DNA from: Aurelia coerulea
Lineage: Eukaryota; Cnidaria; Scyphozoa; Semaeostomeae; Ulmaridae
Length of the DNA: 64,000 nucleotides
Direction: 5' to 3'
Assembly: GCA_039566865.1 (NCBI GenBank)
Contig: CM076951.1
Location: forward strand, 12,781,484 to 12,845,483
The translations under genes were made by a program, and so were the position numbers. Shown in pieces: positions 22,009-33,960 of the stretch. Each line of letters starts with the position of its first letter. The first letter of the stretch is position 1. The notes under the pieces were generated by a model, which was not told the origin of the DNA, searched no databases, and saw nothing but the letters and a program-made list of their open reading frames with translations.

Positions 22009-25000
22009 TTAACTACTGTCCTTTAAAACATGTGGACATCTTGGACGTTCATTCTTGATTCTATCAACAACCTTGCTGATTTCATAGTTGCTAGATGCTC
22101 TTCCTCTAACATCACCAAACACTGGAAGTCGATGTTTTGGCAGATTGCGGCTATCATCTCCTTCAGTATAGAGCTGGGCAATGGCTCTCATGGTAGCTGG
22201 GCAAGAAGCAGGGTGTGGTAAACTCCAGTCGACAATTGCACGCTCGGAGAGCACTTCATTTGACTGGCCACCGTTCTTTTTGTGAACATTGACGAGGCTG
22301 TAAAAACCTTCAACGATAGCTTCACAACCACTGACAGCAAGTGCGACATCAAGACTGATGCACATCTCTTTGCCAAGTGAATTGATCACATCCTCATTGA
22401 GGTACATTGAAGCATATACAAATTCTTCATCAATGCGTGCTCTCTCGGTTTTACCAGAAGAAAACGTCAATGAAAACCACTGGTCTATCGAGGGAAGGTC
22501 ACAAGCACTTAAAGAAGTTAGCTGATGTCTATCAAAAGCTGTGATTTGTTCGTTGTTCTTGTCCAAAAACATTCTGCTTGCACAATTTCCAAGACCTTGC
22601 CACATCATCGCCATTAACGTCGTTTTGAATCGCTCAAGGACAATGTCACTGTTGTGAAACATTAGGTTTAGCATTGGCTGGTCATCTAGGAGCTTCTCTA
22701 CATGAGGCAAATTGCAAATATACCTGAAACATAAACAAGAATCCAGCTTTAACAATCAATGTTTGGCATCTTTCATTTATATTGGTAATTCCTCAACATG
22801 CTTTCTATATTTTACGACCATTAGATGTTTCTGCACTTAACGCAAATTGACTTACGTTTGCATCTAAATAACAGGGGTACCAAAATATTTTCTTTCTGTG
22901 CGTTTACTTGCTGTCAACATACCCATGAAATAAAAAATACGTAGCCTCATGCCCGTTAACGCAGATGTAGAACGTTTCTTTTCACTGCGATGAATAAGTT
23001 TTGGCTCTTGCAGCAGAGGGAAATAGAACTATGAAAATTTGTTACCTGAAGAAGTCAGCAAACTCAGTTTTTCCTCTCAGATCCCAAAGCTGCCTCCCTT
23101 CACGGCTTACTGTCATTCTTCCATTTTCAATGGAAAAGACACACATCTGTCTGACAAGGCTCTCGATATCAAAGATACGTTCCAACTTGGTTATGCTGTC
23201 AGTTGGTAGGTTGTCGAAACGGGATGTCAGAGTGATTCGCAACTGCTGGCTCAGCTGTAGCAGGTCGTCCAAGCAATCCTCTGGTGAACGTGCTCTCCAT
23301 GTAATCGTCTTCTTCTTCTTCTGCCTTCTACCACCTGTCGTCGTAGCCTCGCCTTGCTCGGTTCTCTCACCAACAACCATCCACCCAGGATAAACTTCAA
23401 TCCCCTGAAATGTGCAGTCCTCAATCTCCTCTCGCGTTAACTCTTCCCAATGCTGTGCAAGCTTTGGCACCACTTTCTTGTCTGGAATTAACACTTGGCC
23501 GAGTTTCAGTTGTTCTATCTCATCTTCTATCTTTGATAATAAGGCTGTTAATCTTGGGAACCATGCTATGATCTTCCACGGGGGTATAGCGAGTGCCTGG
23601 CTCTTGACCATCAGTGTGACAGCGGGCTTCAGGACGTCTATCATTCCGCACAGATCTATGGCATAATCTTGTCCACGTACTTGGTATTTCGTCTCTTCGC
23701 ATTCATCATCTTTGTCTTCCCGATTCTGTATAAAAGATTTAATCATGGCTTCATAACTGTCATAAATTTTCTCCCACTGTTCAAATGAAGAGCTCGTGAA
23801 CCGTGTTGTTGCATATGTGACCGTTTCAAGTGCTTTCAGTCCGAGAATCTTTGCAAATCCTTTGTATTCAGCATGCCCACGGCCTCTTCCAAACATCGTG
23901 TGCATTCGATTCGAGCGCTTTATAAGCAACTTTATGAATTCTGATGATTCGGAATGTTCACGAAGCTCCACCATAGCTAAATCCATCCAATGAGAAACAT
24001 CCCATGGCAGGAGAAAGTAAGGATCTGGCATCTCTGTGATACCCAATAACGCATGCAACCTGTTCTGAAATGTGCTAGCCTGGTACTGGCCGTCAGCATG
24101 AACTCCTGATGGAAGAGAAAGAATAATTTAATTTTTGGTCAAAATACTGCTTTTATAATAATAACAAATATGAACAAACAAAATAATGAACAAATAAAAT
24201 AGCAAAGGACAAACCACAGAGGCATTACTTTTTCAAAGGTTCATTCCATAGTTCATCCTGTGGAGCTGTAGACATTTATTTAAAGCCTGCACACTGGAAA
24301 AAGGAAATATTACCTCGCAGAAATCGCAAGTCATCTGGCATGAGTTGAAGTGAAGTTTTCAGCACTGCAACAACCTGGTCTGCTAGATCTTTTCCAGAAC
24401 CTCCCTGAATAACAGGATTAATTCCGTCTTGAGTTTCCTGATATCCATATACAAGAGGGGCATCAATTGGCATTGCTACTCGTCTCCCCTCAACTTGAAC
24501 GATTATCATGATTGCTTGATTCGTGTCTCGATGTGGAGTGGATTTGTCAATTGCTACAGAAAAGTGCGGTGGCAGTCCAGTGCTTTCCAGAGGCTTGTGC
24601 ATATAAAGTGCTGTTTGGTTCAATATATAAATGTAAGCAGCTTTGATGATATCTGGAAACTGGTTTCTGAAACGGAAAAAAATACAAATGTGTTGATATG
24701 GCTGCCATATTTAGATAGAGTTAATTTACCTTAAGGCATGTAAAATTATGGCCCACATAGGGCAACCATGTGCTGTGTCAATAGGAGTGTACATTTTGAT
24801 GAATGGAGACATGCGTTGATGTTGTCGAGATTTGAAGAATATTTTGACAGTACATGTTAAAAACATTCTATCGAAAATGTAAATAATGTACGTAGATTGC
24901 TCTCTTCAAATTCGTCTGGCTTATGCTTGGATGGAACCGTTTCATAAAAACATATAACAAATGCAAAAACGACTATTGGCTGACTTCAACAATGCAACGT

Positions 25001-27396
25001 ACACAGTAGTGCATAACGTAAAATATTAAATTCATAAATACCTGCCATGACCAATGTTTCCAACATCAGCTTGACAAAACGAAAGAAATGCAACCAGCGA
25101 CTCATATGATAAACCAGCAGCCTTTATCTTACAAATCTCTATTCCCGCAGCAACAAGATTAACATTGACATCAACATTTCGAGCATTGCGACGTTTCTCC
25201 TTCAGTTGGTGTTGGAGAGACTTCATGTGAAAATTGCCTCCATTGCGTGTTGAACTGCAACTTAAATGTTCATAAAGCCTGCTTTTAAAGCTGTACCATT
25301 CCTGGGCCGACCCCTGCATGAACGTCTCAGTTCGAGGAACGTCGTAGACAAGACCCTGACCCCACGATCTATTTGCAGCATTGCTAGAAAAGAGAAAAGA
25401 AAGATACATGACCTTTTGATCACTTGAAGGAAGCAAAAAGTTAACAACAAACCTGAAGTAAAGACTTTTGCTGAAGGGAAAATATTGCAAGCATTCTTAT
25501 TAGATCTGACAAATGCTGTCGATTTAGTGGCCTGTCCTTTTCACATTCGCTGTATCCCAATGACGACTTTGCTGATCCATTCTTTCCTTGCTTTAAAGAG
25601 AACCTTGGTATAAATGAATAACTAACTGAATGAATAAATAAATAGATATTTATAAATGGTGCACGAATAACATGTCGTGTTAATGAAACATGGAGTAAAG
25701 TCAAAATTGGCTGTCAAATTGCCATGCGTCTTCATATAACTACCCAAATTGCAAAATTTGTGACAATTCCATATCGATCCCAATTTCAGTTTCTGCAGCC
25801 CTGCATGAAATATTGTCTTAATTTGTTACGCAGTAAAACTTACGTTTTCATAAGAGGATTGGCTCTGATATATTCATAACATGGAATACATGTCACACGA
25901 CATCCATCTTCCAGGGTTTCTACGCGTACTTGTCGACAATTAGCCAAATCCACCAAATTTTTTGCAGCTTTCACATCCACAGCCCCAACACTTTCTATGC
26001 TACTCTCATCATGCGTCTGAGCACCTTTTTCGTGGATATTCATTGCATCCATTCTGATGAGGATCTGATTGATACCATCTTCAATTCTTCCAATGGCACT
26101 GTCTGGTCCCTCGGATTGCTTTTCTGATGTCTGGAAAAAGCTGGTAACCGTTGATTGTACCGTTGCAGCAGCCCCTCAATTCTCAGATGTTGTGGCAGAT
26201 GTTGACATTGTTTGTGCAGGTTCAACTATGATGGATGGTACGGCAGTGGAGAGGATGGAGTCACCTTGTGAAGCTGCAGTAACGGTGGAAGCAGATGAGG
26301 CGACATCAAAAGTGCTGTCTTCTGAAACCGATGCCAGCTCTTGATTTTGCTCCATAACTTCATCTGTTAAAGATGTGTCTAGTGGACTCATAGGGGCTAT
26401 TGGTGTCATTTCATCTTCTGAGTCGGTTTCATCGTCCAAGCATTGAACATTATCTCCTTCATTGTGGTCCTTACTGGATCCAGAGGCTCCGTCAGATTCG
26501 TTGCTTTTCTTTTTATTCTGTTGTAGCAGCTCTTGAGCCTTGGCGTGGTTCTTTGGCACAATGTACGACTGAAAGTTGCCCCTCTCGCCTTTATGCTTCC
26601 GTTTCCAGTGGCGTTCCTTGTATGATTTGGTCCCCCTCGTCAATTCTTGGCAGCACAACAAACAAATATGTGGGTCTGCTTGATCCCGCTTGGCTCGTTT
26701 CTCAGCTTCATTTCCTGTATTGGACGAGGATGAGGAGGGCGAGGGGTGTTGTCGCTTGAATATGGCACTCCAGCTTTTCTGAAGAAAATATGGACAATAT
26801 TTATTAGAAATTTATTTGAGTATTCGAGTGGGAAATGGTTGCAATTCATGGGACCGAACGTTGCGTCCCAACCAGGCAACTACTCCATTATTGAAATCTC
26901 ATTATTGAAATCTCATTCTTTTGTGATTTTTCCCAGAAGAATCTGCCAACTCTAGTGTTTCTAGAATATTCATTTTTTTACATTGTTGATCCCAATCTTT
27001 AAATTATGTAATATTTCAGAATGCACATGCTTTTATTACCTGAGACTTCTCTGCAGTCTATCGTTTTCAGTATTTCCGAGACTCGGTTACCATTGTTTAT
27101 TCTGGTAATAAATCTTAGACATGTGGATTTTTTCAGGTAACTGCAAGCAACTAATAAAATGATGTACTGGTTGCAAAGTTTCTTCTCCAAGCTAACCTTG
27201 TATCAAGGTCGAATTTTGAAAACTTTGGTTTCAACTTTGTTGTAATAGTCAGCAAAATATTAGAATGATGGACTTCCCGAAATGCAAGCAAAAAAGCCTC
27301 ACGTTTAAGATAACTAAAATGTGAAGATAACCCCAAAATAACATGCATAGCATGAGATAAAATAATGTCAAAGCTTACCTGTGCTTGGTTTTCCAT
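22009..27396 (-). pseudogene. Transposase-like gene of the 11.6-kb element (hAT-fold-like, two zinc fingers)
   Basis: Eight minus-strand exons with consensus junctions and consistent phases: 27396-27379, 26778-25844, 25800-25744, 25603-25453, about 25355-25042, 24666-24314, 24105-23046, 22723-22009. They total about 1,200 codons. In order: a finger C-x2-C-x14-H-x4-H (residues about 45-68), an acidic Ser/Thr-rich linker, a second Cys pair CIPC (about 303) with later histidines EHL...NFH (about 417-430), FSVAIDKSTPHRD (Asp about 532), VHADGQYQ (Asp about 614), the TTRFTSSSFEQWEKI block, and near 1095 SGCEAIVEGFYSLVNVHKKN, which resembles the hAT dimerisation block. I infer an RNase H-type DDE transposase distantly related to hAT. 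One in-frame TGA (26176-26178, about codon 207) disables this copy. The acceptor of exon 5 is the least certain junction. Confidence 0.75.
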
Positions 27397-28105
27397 TTGT
27401 ACCACTCAGTCTTTAGGGTTGTAAGCCTGAATTCAGTTGAACGGCTCTCAATACTGCGGCCTGAGAGCAAACGTTGTTCGCACGAAATGTGCGACTCCTG
27501 GAGAAACTTTCATTTTGCGGTCAATTTATAGGCAGTACAAACTACAACATATTCTGTTTTGGGAAGCATTACATCATAGCTCTGAACTAAAAATACCCTG
27601 AGAGGCTGACTTGCATAAACTTTCCACCCATGACCATAAAAGGTAAGACCATATAGGTCTTACCTAAAAAATGCACCAATGAGTGAATTCATTCAGATCT
27701 GTTCACATAACATGTGAGTTGTAATAATCCCTTGCTTCCTCATAGAGGGATGTTTTATCCTTATTTGTCACTTTGAAATCAAAACCATTGTTTAGAACTT
27801 ACGTCTTTAAGTGCTTTATTGTCATCACAATTTTCTCTAAATTAATCACGTAATGACTCATGAGATAAAATAAATGATTACCTACTTATCCAGAAATACT
27901 CAATAGGCTGTAAATCTAATTTTATTTCCAAACAATTTACAGACATAAGTCTTTATTGAGTCTCCCACGCTGATATAGGCCTCTATTGGAATGACCCAGA
28001 CAAACAGAAGAAACGGCAACAGAAGAAGAAAGGGCACGCGACGCTCCTTCGCATTTTTGAAATTCAAATGCAAATTTCCCAAATTTTAGTCACACCAGGG
28101 AAAAA
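27397..28105. promoter_or_regulatory. Probable 5' region of the transposase gene
   Basis: Non-coding sequence between the start codon at 27396 and the subterminal repeat cluster. A promoter must lie here if the gene is transcribed from within the element, but I see no clear TATA box or initiator. This is inference from position only. Confidence 0.3.
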
Positions 28106-28200
28106 TAGTCAATGCACACCGGTGCACACCAGCACACCAGAAATTCTTGGTGGTGCACACCGGCACACCGGAAATTTTGCTCTTGCACACCGGAGATCTC
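28106..28200. repeat. Subterminal cluster of GCACACCGG motifs
   Basis: TGCACACCGGTGCACACC, GTGCACACCGGCACACCGG and TTGCACACCGGAGAT occur within about 90 bases, between the transposase promoter side and the right inverted repeat. One GCACACCGGAGAT also lies in the left end at about 21186. Clustered subterminal repeats are typical transposase-binding sites in hAT and other elements; that role is inferred. Confidence 0.6.
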
Positions 28201-28229
28201 GTCGAAAAGTGCCATACTCTGCAGACTGG

Positions 28230-31200
28230 AGAATGGGCAATGGAAAATGTTTTCGCAAATTACAAAATAACATCAACTTTTTGTAATTTGCGAAAAATAT
28301 CCAAAGTGGCCTATAATCACAAATTCAGTTGAGTTTATGGTGTTCAGAAGAGTCTTTCTGATTTAGAGTAAACATTAGAGGCATTCAAAAGATACGAGAA
28401 GTCTTTTTAGGGACCGTTTGTTGATTTTTCGCAAATTACAAAATACCATCAACTTTTTGTAATTTGCGAAAAATATCCAAAGTGGCCTATAATCACAAAT
28501 TCCGTTGAGTTTATGGTGTTCAGAAGAGTCTTTCTGATTTAGAGTAAACATTGGAGGCATTCAAAAGATACGAGAAGTCTTTTTAGGGACCGTTTGTTGA
28601 TTTTTCGCAAATTACAAAATACCATCAACTTTTTGTAATTTGCGAAAAATATCCAAAGTGGCCTATAATCACAAATTCCGTTGAGTTTATGGTGTTCAGA
28701 AGAGTCTTTCTGATTTAGAGTAAAAATTAGAGGCATTCAAAAGATACGAGAAGTCTTTTTAGGGACCGTTTGTTGATTTTTCGCAAATTACAAAATACCA
28801 TCAACTTTTTGTAATTTGCGAAAAATATCCAAAAGTCGCCTATAATCACAAATTCAGTTGAGTTTATGGTGTTCAGAAGAGTCTTTCTGATTTAGAGTAA
28901 ACATTAGAGGCATTCAAAAGATACGAGAAGTCTTTTTAGGGACCGTTTGTTGATTTTTCGCAAATTACAAAATACCATCAACTTTTTATAATTTGCAAAA
29001 AATATCCAAAAGTCGCCTATAATCACAAATTCCGTTGAGTTTATGTTGTTCAGAAGAGTCTTTCTGATTTAGTGTAAGCATTAGACGCATTCAAAACATA
29101 CGAGAAGTATTTTTAGGGACCGTTTGTTGATTTTTCGCAAATTACAAAAAGTTGATGGTATTTTGTAATTTGCGAAAAATCAACAAACGGTCCCTAAAAA
29201 GACTTCTCGTATGTTTTGAATGCGTCTAATGCTTACACTAAATCAGAAAGACTCTTCTGAACACCATAAACTCAACTGAATTTGTGATTATAGGCGACTT
29301 TGGATATTTTTCGCAAATTACAAAAAGTTGATGTTATTTTGTAATTTGCGAAAAATCAACAAACGGTCCCTAAAAATACTTCTCGTATGTTTTGAATGTG
29401 TCTAATGCTTACACTAAATCAGAAAGACTCTTCTGAACACCATAAACTCAACGGAATTTGTGATTATAGGCCACTTTGGATATTTTTCGCAAATTACAAA
29501 AAGTTGATGTTATTTTGTAATTTGCGAAAAATCAACAAACGGTCCCTAAAAAGACTTCTCGTATGTTTTGAATGCGTCTAATGCTTACACTAAATCAGAA
29601 AGACTCTTCTGAACACCATAAACTCAACTGAATTTGTGATTATAGGCCACTTTGGATAGTTTTCGCAAATTACAAAAAGTTGATGTTATTTTGTAATTTG
29701 CGAAAAATCAACAAACGGTCCCTAAAAAGACTTCTCGTATCTTTTGAATGCCTTCAATGTTTACTCTAAATCAGAAAGACTCTTCTGAACACCATAAACT
29801 CAACTGAATTTGTGATTATAGGCGAATTTTGGATATTTTTCGCAAATTACAAAAAGTTGATGGTATTTTGTAATTTGCGAAAAATCAACAAACGGTCCCT
29901 AAAAATACTTCTCGTATGTTTTGAATGCGTCTAATGCTTACACTAAATCAGAAAGACTCTTCTGAACACCATAAACTCAACGGAATTTGTGATTATAGGC
30001 CACTTTGGATATTTTTCGCAAATTGCAAAAAGTTGATGTTATTTTGTAATTTGCGAAAAATCAACAAACGGTCCCTAAAAAGACTTCTCGTATGTTTTGA
30101 ATGCGTCTAATGCTTACACTAAATCAGAAAGACTCTTCTGAACACCATAAACTCAACGGAATTTGTGATTATAGGCCACTTTGGATATTTTTCGCAAATT
30201 GCAAAAAGTTGATGTTATTTTGTAATTTGCGAAAAATCAACAAACGGTCCCTAAAAAGACTTCTCGTATCTTTTTAATTCGTCTAATGCTTACACTAAAT
30301 CAGAAAGACTCTTCTGAACACCATAAACTCAACTGAATTTGTGATTATAGGCCACTTTGGATATTTTTCGCAAATTACAAAAAGTTGATGGTATTTTATA
30401 ATTTGCGAAAAATCAACAAACTGTCCCTAAAAAGACTTCTCGTATCTTTTGAATGCCTCTAATGTTTACTCTAAATTAGAAAGACTCTTCTGAACACCAT
30501 AAACTCAACTGAATTTGTGATTATAGGCGACTTTTGGATATTTTGCGCAAATTACAAAAAGTTGATGGTATTTTGTAATTTGCGAAAAATCAACAAACGG
30601 TCCCTAAAAATACTTCTCGTATGTTTTGAATGCGTCTAATGCTTACACTAAATCAGAAAGACTCTTCTGAACACCATAAACTCAACGGAATTTGTGATTA
30701 TAGGCCACTTTGGATATTTTTCGCAAATTGCAAAAAGTTGATGTTATTTTGTAATTTGCGAAAAATCAACAAACGGTCCCTAAAAAGACTTCTCGTATGT
30801 TTTGAATGCATCTAATGCTTACACTAAATCAGAAAGACTCTTCTGAACACCATAAACTCAACTGAATTTGTGATTATAGGCCACTTTGGATATTTTTCGC
30901 AAATTACAAAAAGTTGATGGTATTTTATAATTTGCGAAAAATCAACAAACGGTCCCTAAAAATACTTCTCGTATGTTTTGAATGCGTCTAATGCTTACAC
31001 TAAATCAGAAAGACTCTTCTGAACACCATAAACTCAACGGAATTTGTGATTATAGGCCACTTTGGATATTTTTCGCAAATTGCAAAAAGTTGATGTTATT
31101 TTGTAATTTGCGAAAAATCAACAAACGGTCCCTAAAAAGACTTCTCGTATGTTTTGAATGCGTCTAATGCTTACACTAAATCAGAAAGACTCTTCTGAAC

Positions 31201-32017
31201 ACCATAAACTCAACGGAATTTGTGATTATAGGCCACTTTGGATATTTTTCGCAAATTGCAAAAAGTTGATGTTATTTTGTAATTTGCGAAAAATCAACAA
31301 ACGGTCCCTAAAAAGACTTCTCGTATGTTTTGAATGCATCTAATGCTTACACTAAATCAGAAAGACTCTTCTGAACACCATAAACTCAACTGAATTTGTG
31401 ATTATAGGCCACTTTGGATATTTTTCGCAAATTACAAAAAGTTGATGGTATTTTATAATTTGCGAAAAATCAACAAACTGTCCCTAAAAAGACTTCTCGT
31501 ATCTTTTGAATGCCTCTAATGTTTACTCTAAATTAGAAAGACTCTTCTGAACACCATAAACTCAACTGAATTTGTGATTATAGGCGACTTTTGGATATTT
31601 TGCGCAAATTACAAAAAGTTGATGGTATTTTGTAATTTGCGAAAAATCATCAAACGGTCCCTAAAAAGACTTCTCGTATCTTTTGAATGCCTTCAATGTT
31701 TACTCTAAATCAGAAAGACTCTTCTGAACACCATAAACTCAACTGAATTTGTGATTATAGGCAACTTTGGATATTTTTCGCAAATTACAAAAAGTTGATG
31801 GTATTTTGTAATTTGCGAAAAATCAACAAACGGTCCCTAAAAAGACTTCTCGTATCTTTTGAATGCCTCTAATGTTTACTCTAAATCAGAAAGACTCTTC
31901 TGAACACCATAAACTCAACTGAATTTGTGATTAAAGGCCACTTTGGATATTTTTCGCAAATTACAAAAAGTTGATGTTATTTTGTAATTTGCGAAAACAT
32001 TTTCCATTGCCCATTCT
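28230..32017. repeat. 3.8-kb array of 176-bp monomers with one orientation switch
   Basis: About 5 monomers run in one orientation (28230 to about 29150) and about 16 in the other (to 32017), switching inside a hairpin near 29150. Period 176 bp is shown by identical landmarks at 30982 and 31158. Every monomer carries an inverted repeat, CGCAAATTACAAAA / TTTTGTAATTTGCG, around AGTTGATG. The block is bounded by AGAATGGGCAATGGAAAATG and its inverse. Point differences between monomers are few, suggesting recent expansion or homogenisation. Confidence 0.9.
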
Positions 32018-32366
32018 GAGCTTTTGTAACAACATGTTGAGGTTTATAGGCGTGAATTTGGTTTCAAGGGTGATCATGACTGGCAAATGCTGACTTTGAA
32101 GAATCAATGGATTTTGTTCTGGATCTCGATTGGAATCAGAACTTTTTTAGGCCATGGAGCATGCATGGACGACAGCAGCAAAGCAAGACAAGACCAGGTG
32201 GTTGTGTAACCTTGTCCCCGTTGTCCTTGGCATATTTTGTTTTGATCATTGAGGAGAAAGAAGCGTTAAGTTTTCGATTTAACAGGAATTTAAGAATTTT
32301 CGCTGTATTTTGCGAATTTTCGCATTTTTCGCATGATGCGAAAATTTTCGCAAATTACAATAAGCC
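32010..32366 (-). repeat. Right terminal inverted repeat (outer part) of the 11.6-kb element
   Basis: It is the inverse of 20780 to about 21160. The inner continuation of this repeat (28170-28229) is displaced by the satellite block, so the right repeat is split in two. Confidence 0.85.
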
Positions 32367-32375
32367 CAGGTCAAA

Positions 32376-33960
32376 TATCAAATTATTATGAATTATGGTG
32401 TACCATAACTTCTGACCCCATTATTTTGGAAACAATTATTCGGGAAAAAATTGTGTTATTTGATCAAGCGCCACAACAAGCTGGTTATCAGATGAACTCT
32501 ATAAATAAGGAACATGTGCACGAGATTGGAAATGAAATCCAAAAGCTGTCGAATAAAGGTGTAATCGTTGACAGCCATCTGGAAAAGGGGGGATATATTT
32601 CACCCATCTTTTCTGTGCCAAAGAGTGATGGCAGTATTCGTTTAATCTTAAATCTCAAAAAGTTTAATGAGTTTGTAAAATTTACTCATTTCAAAATGGA
32701 AAATATCCACACAATCTTAGACCTGGTTACACCTGGTTGCTGGATGGCCTCTGTTGACTTAAAGGATACCTACTATGGTGTCAAAATACACCCTCGATGT
32801 CAGAAATATATGTACAAAATGTGATTGATACAATCATAATGTTTGACAGGTTTGGTTTTGTTATCCACCCTGAAAAATCAATGTTCACCCCAAAGCAACA
32901 AATAATTTTTTTGGGTTTCGAGATCAATTCAGTGACAATGAAAGTATATTTAAAAGAGGAAAAGAAATCAAAAATTAAAAGCCACCTTTTATTTACCTTG
33001 CATAACCCAGATAATCTCTCAATTGAATAAGTAGCAAAGATTATTGGCTACCTTATTTCCAGCCTACCTGCTCATAAGTTTGGAGCTTTGTGTTATAAAT
33101 CAATTGAAAAGGGCAAAATTATGGCACTGAAAGCTAGCAAGGGAAACTTTAAAGCTAAAATGTCCTTATCTACAAAAGCAAAAAATGAAATGAAATTGTG
33201 GGTTGATAACATAGATTATGCATTTAATTTGATAAGGAAACCTGCCATTGAGTTTACATTGTATTCTGATGCCTCATTGCAAGGATGGGGTGGAGCATTG
33301 GATAATGTTTCTACTGGCGAACAATGGTCTGCAGAAGAGTTCACTGAAAATATCAATTACCTTGAATTACGAGCAGCCTTCCTTGTAATAAAAACATTTA
33401 TCAAAGAAATTTAAAACAAACGTGTTAGAATCATGATTGATAATACATCTGCTGTCAGCATTATCAATAACAAGGGTACTTGCAAGAGTGAAATTTGCAA
33501 TGACATTGCAGTAGAAATATGGCAGTTTTGTATAGAAAATAATGCTTTAGTCACTGCAGCACACATCCCAGGTGTTGATAATGTTGTGCCACACAAGGAG
33601 TCTAGAAATTGCCACATACAGAACACTGAATGGAAATTGGATCCATCAGTTCTACATGAGGCCTTGAAAGAGATCAACTTTACTCCAAACATAGACTTAT
33701 TTGCCTAACATTTAAACAATCAGTTTGAGATATATTGCTCTTACAGATCAGATCCACGGGCAGCCTTTATTGGTGCATTCTCTATTTCTTGGAGTGATTT
33801 CAGTTTTTCTTTGTTTCCCTCCGTTTAGCTGCATACTGAGAGTATTACAAAACATCAGGCAAGACAGGGCAATTGGAGTGATAGTGGTGCCAAGGTGGCC
33901 AACACAAACCTGGTATTCAATTCTAATGACCATGTTAGTACTACCACCCATAATCCTCAG
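32376..33960 (+). pseudogene. DIRS-type retrotransposon pol: reverse transcriptase and RNase H (broken)
   Basis: RT begins ISNYYELWCTITSDPIIL, continues IFSVPKSDGSIRLILNLK and motif A ASVDLKDTYYGVKIH. The sequence then jumps to FGFVIHPEKSMF and FLGFEI, so motif B and the YxDD catalytic motif are deleted. RNase H follows: FTLYSDASLQGWGGAL, INYLELRAA and MIDNTSAVSIIN, with its acidic residues kept, and DPSVLHEALKEI after that. In-frame stops lie at 33028-33030, 33412-33414 and near 33706. Decayed frames run to about 33960. No tyrosine recombinase domain is seen, so the 3' end is missing. Confidence 0.8.

Larger units (their letters stand above)
20780..32366. mobile_element. 11.6-kb DNA transposon with long inverted repeats and 9-bp target duplication
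   Basis: The left end is GGCTTATTGTAATTTGCG and the right end is its exact inverse. CAGGTCAAA flanks it on both sides (20771-20779 and 32367-32375). It sits in the pol frame of a DIRS element, and that frame is continuous without it. Inside are a left inverted repeat of about 400 bp, a multi-exon minus-strand transposase-like gene, a subterminal GCACACCGG cluster, a 3.8-kb satellite block and the right inverted repeat. A 9-bp duplication with GG ends is typical of Mutator-like elements, but the encoded protein looks hAT-like, and hAT elements make 8-bp duplications. The superfamily is therefore open. Confidence 0.85.

Noticed and set aside
24276..24623. Stand-alone small gene at this position
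   Set aside because: It is exon 6 of the transposase-like gene: both junctions are consensus and the phases agree with neighbouring exons.
29396..31343. Five near-identical 61-codon open frames (beginning M-R/C-L-M-L-T-L-N-Q-K-D)
   Set aside because: They recur with the 176-bp satellite period and follow the repeat; their identity reflects the DNA repeat rather than selection on a peptide.
28230..32017. CRISPR-like or centromeric array
   Set aside because: Repeats are contiguous 176-bp monomers without unique spacers and are confined within a transposon end, so neither label fits.
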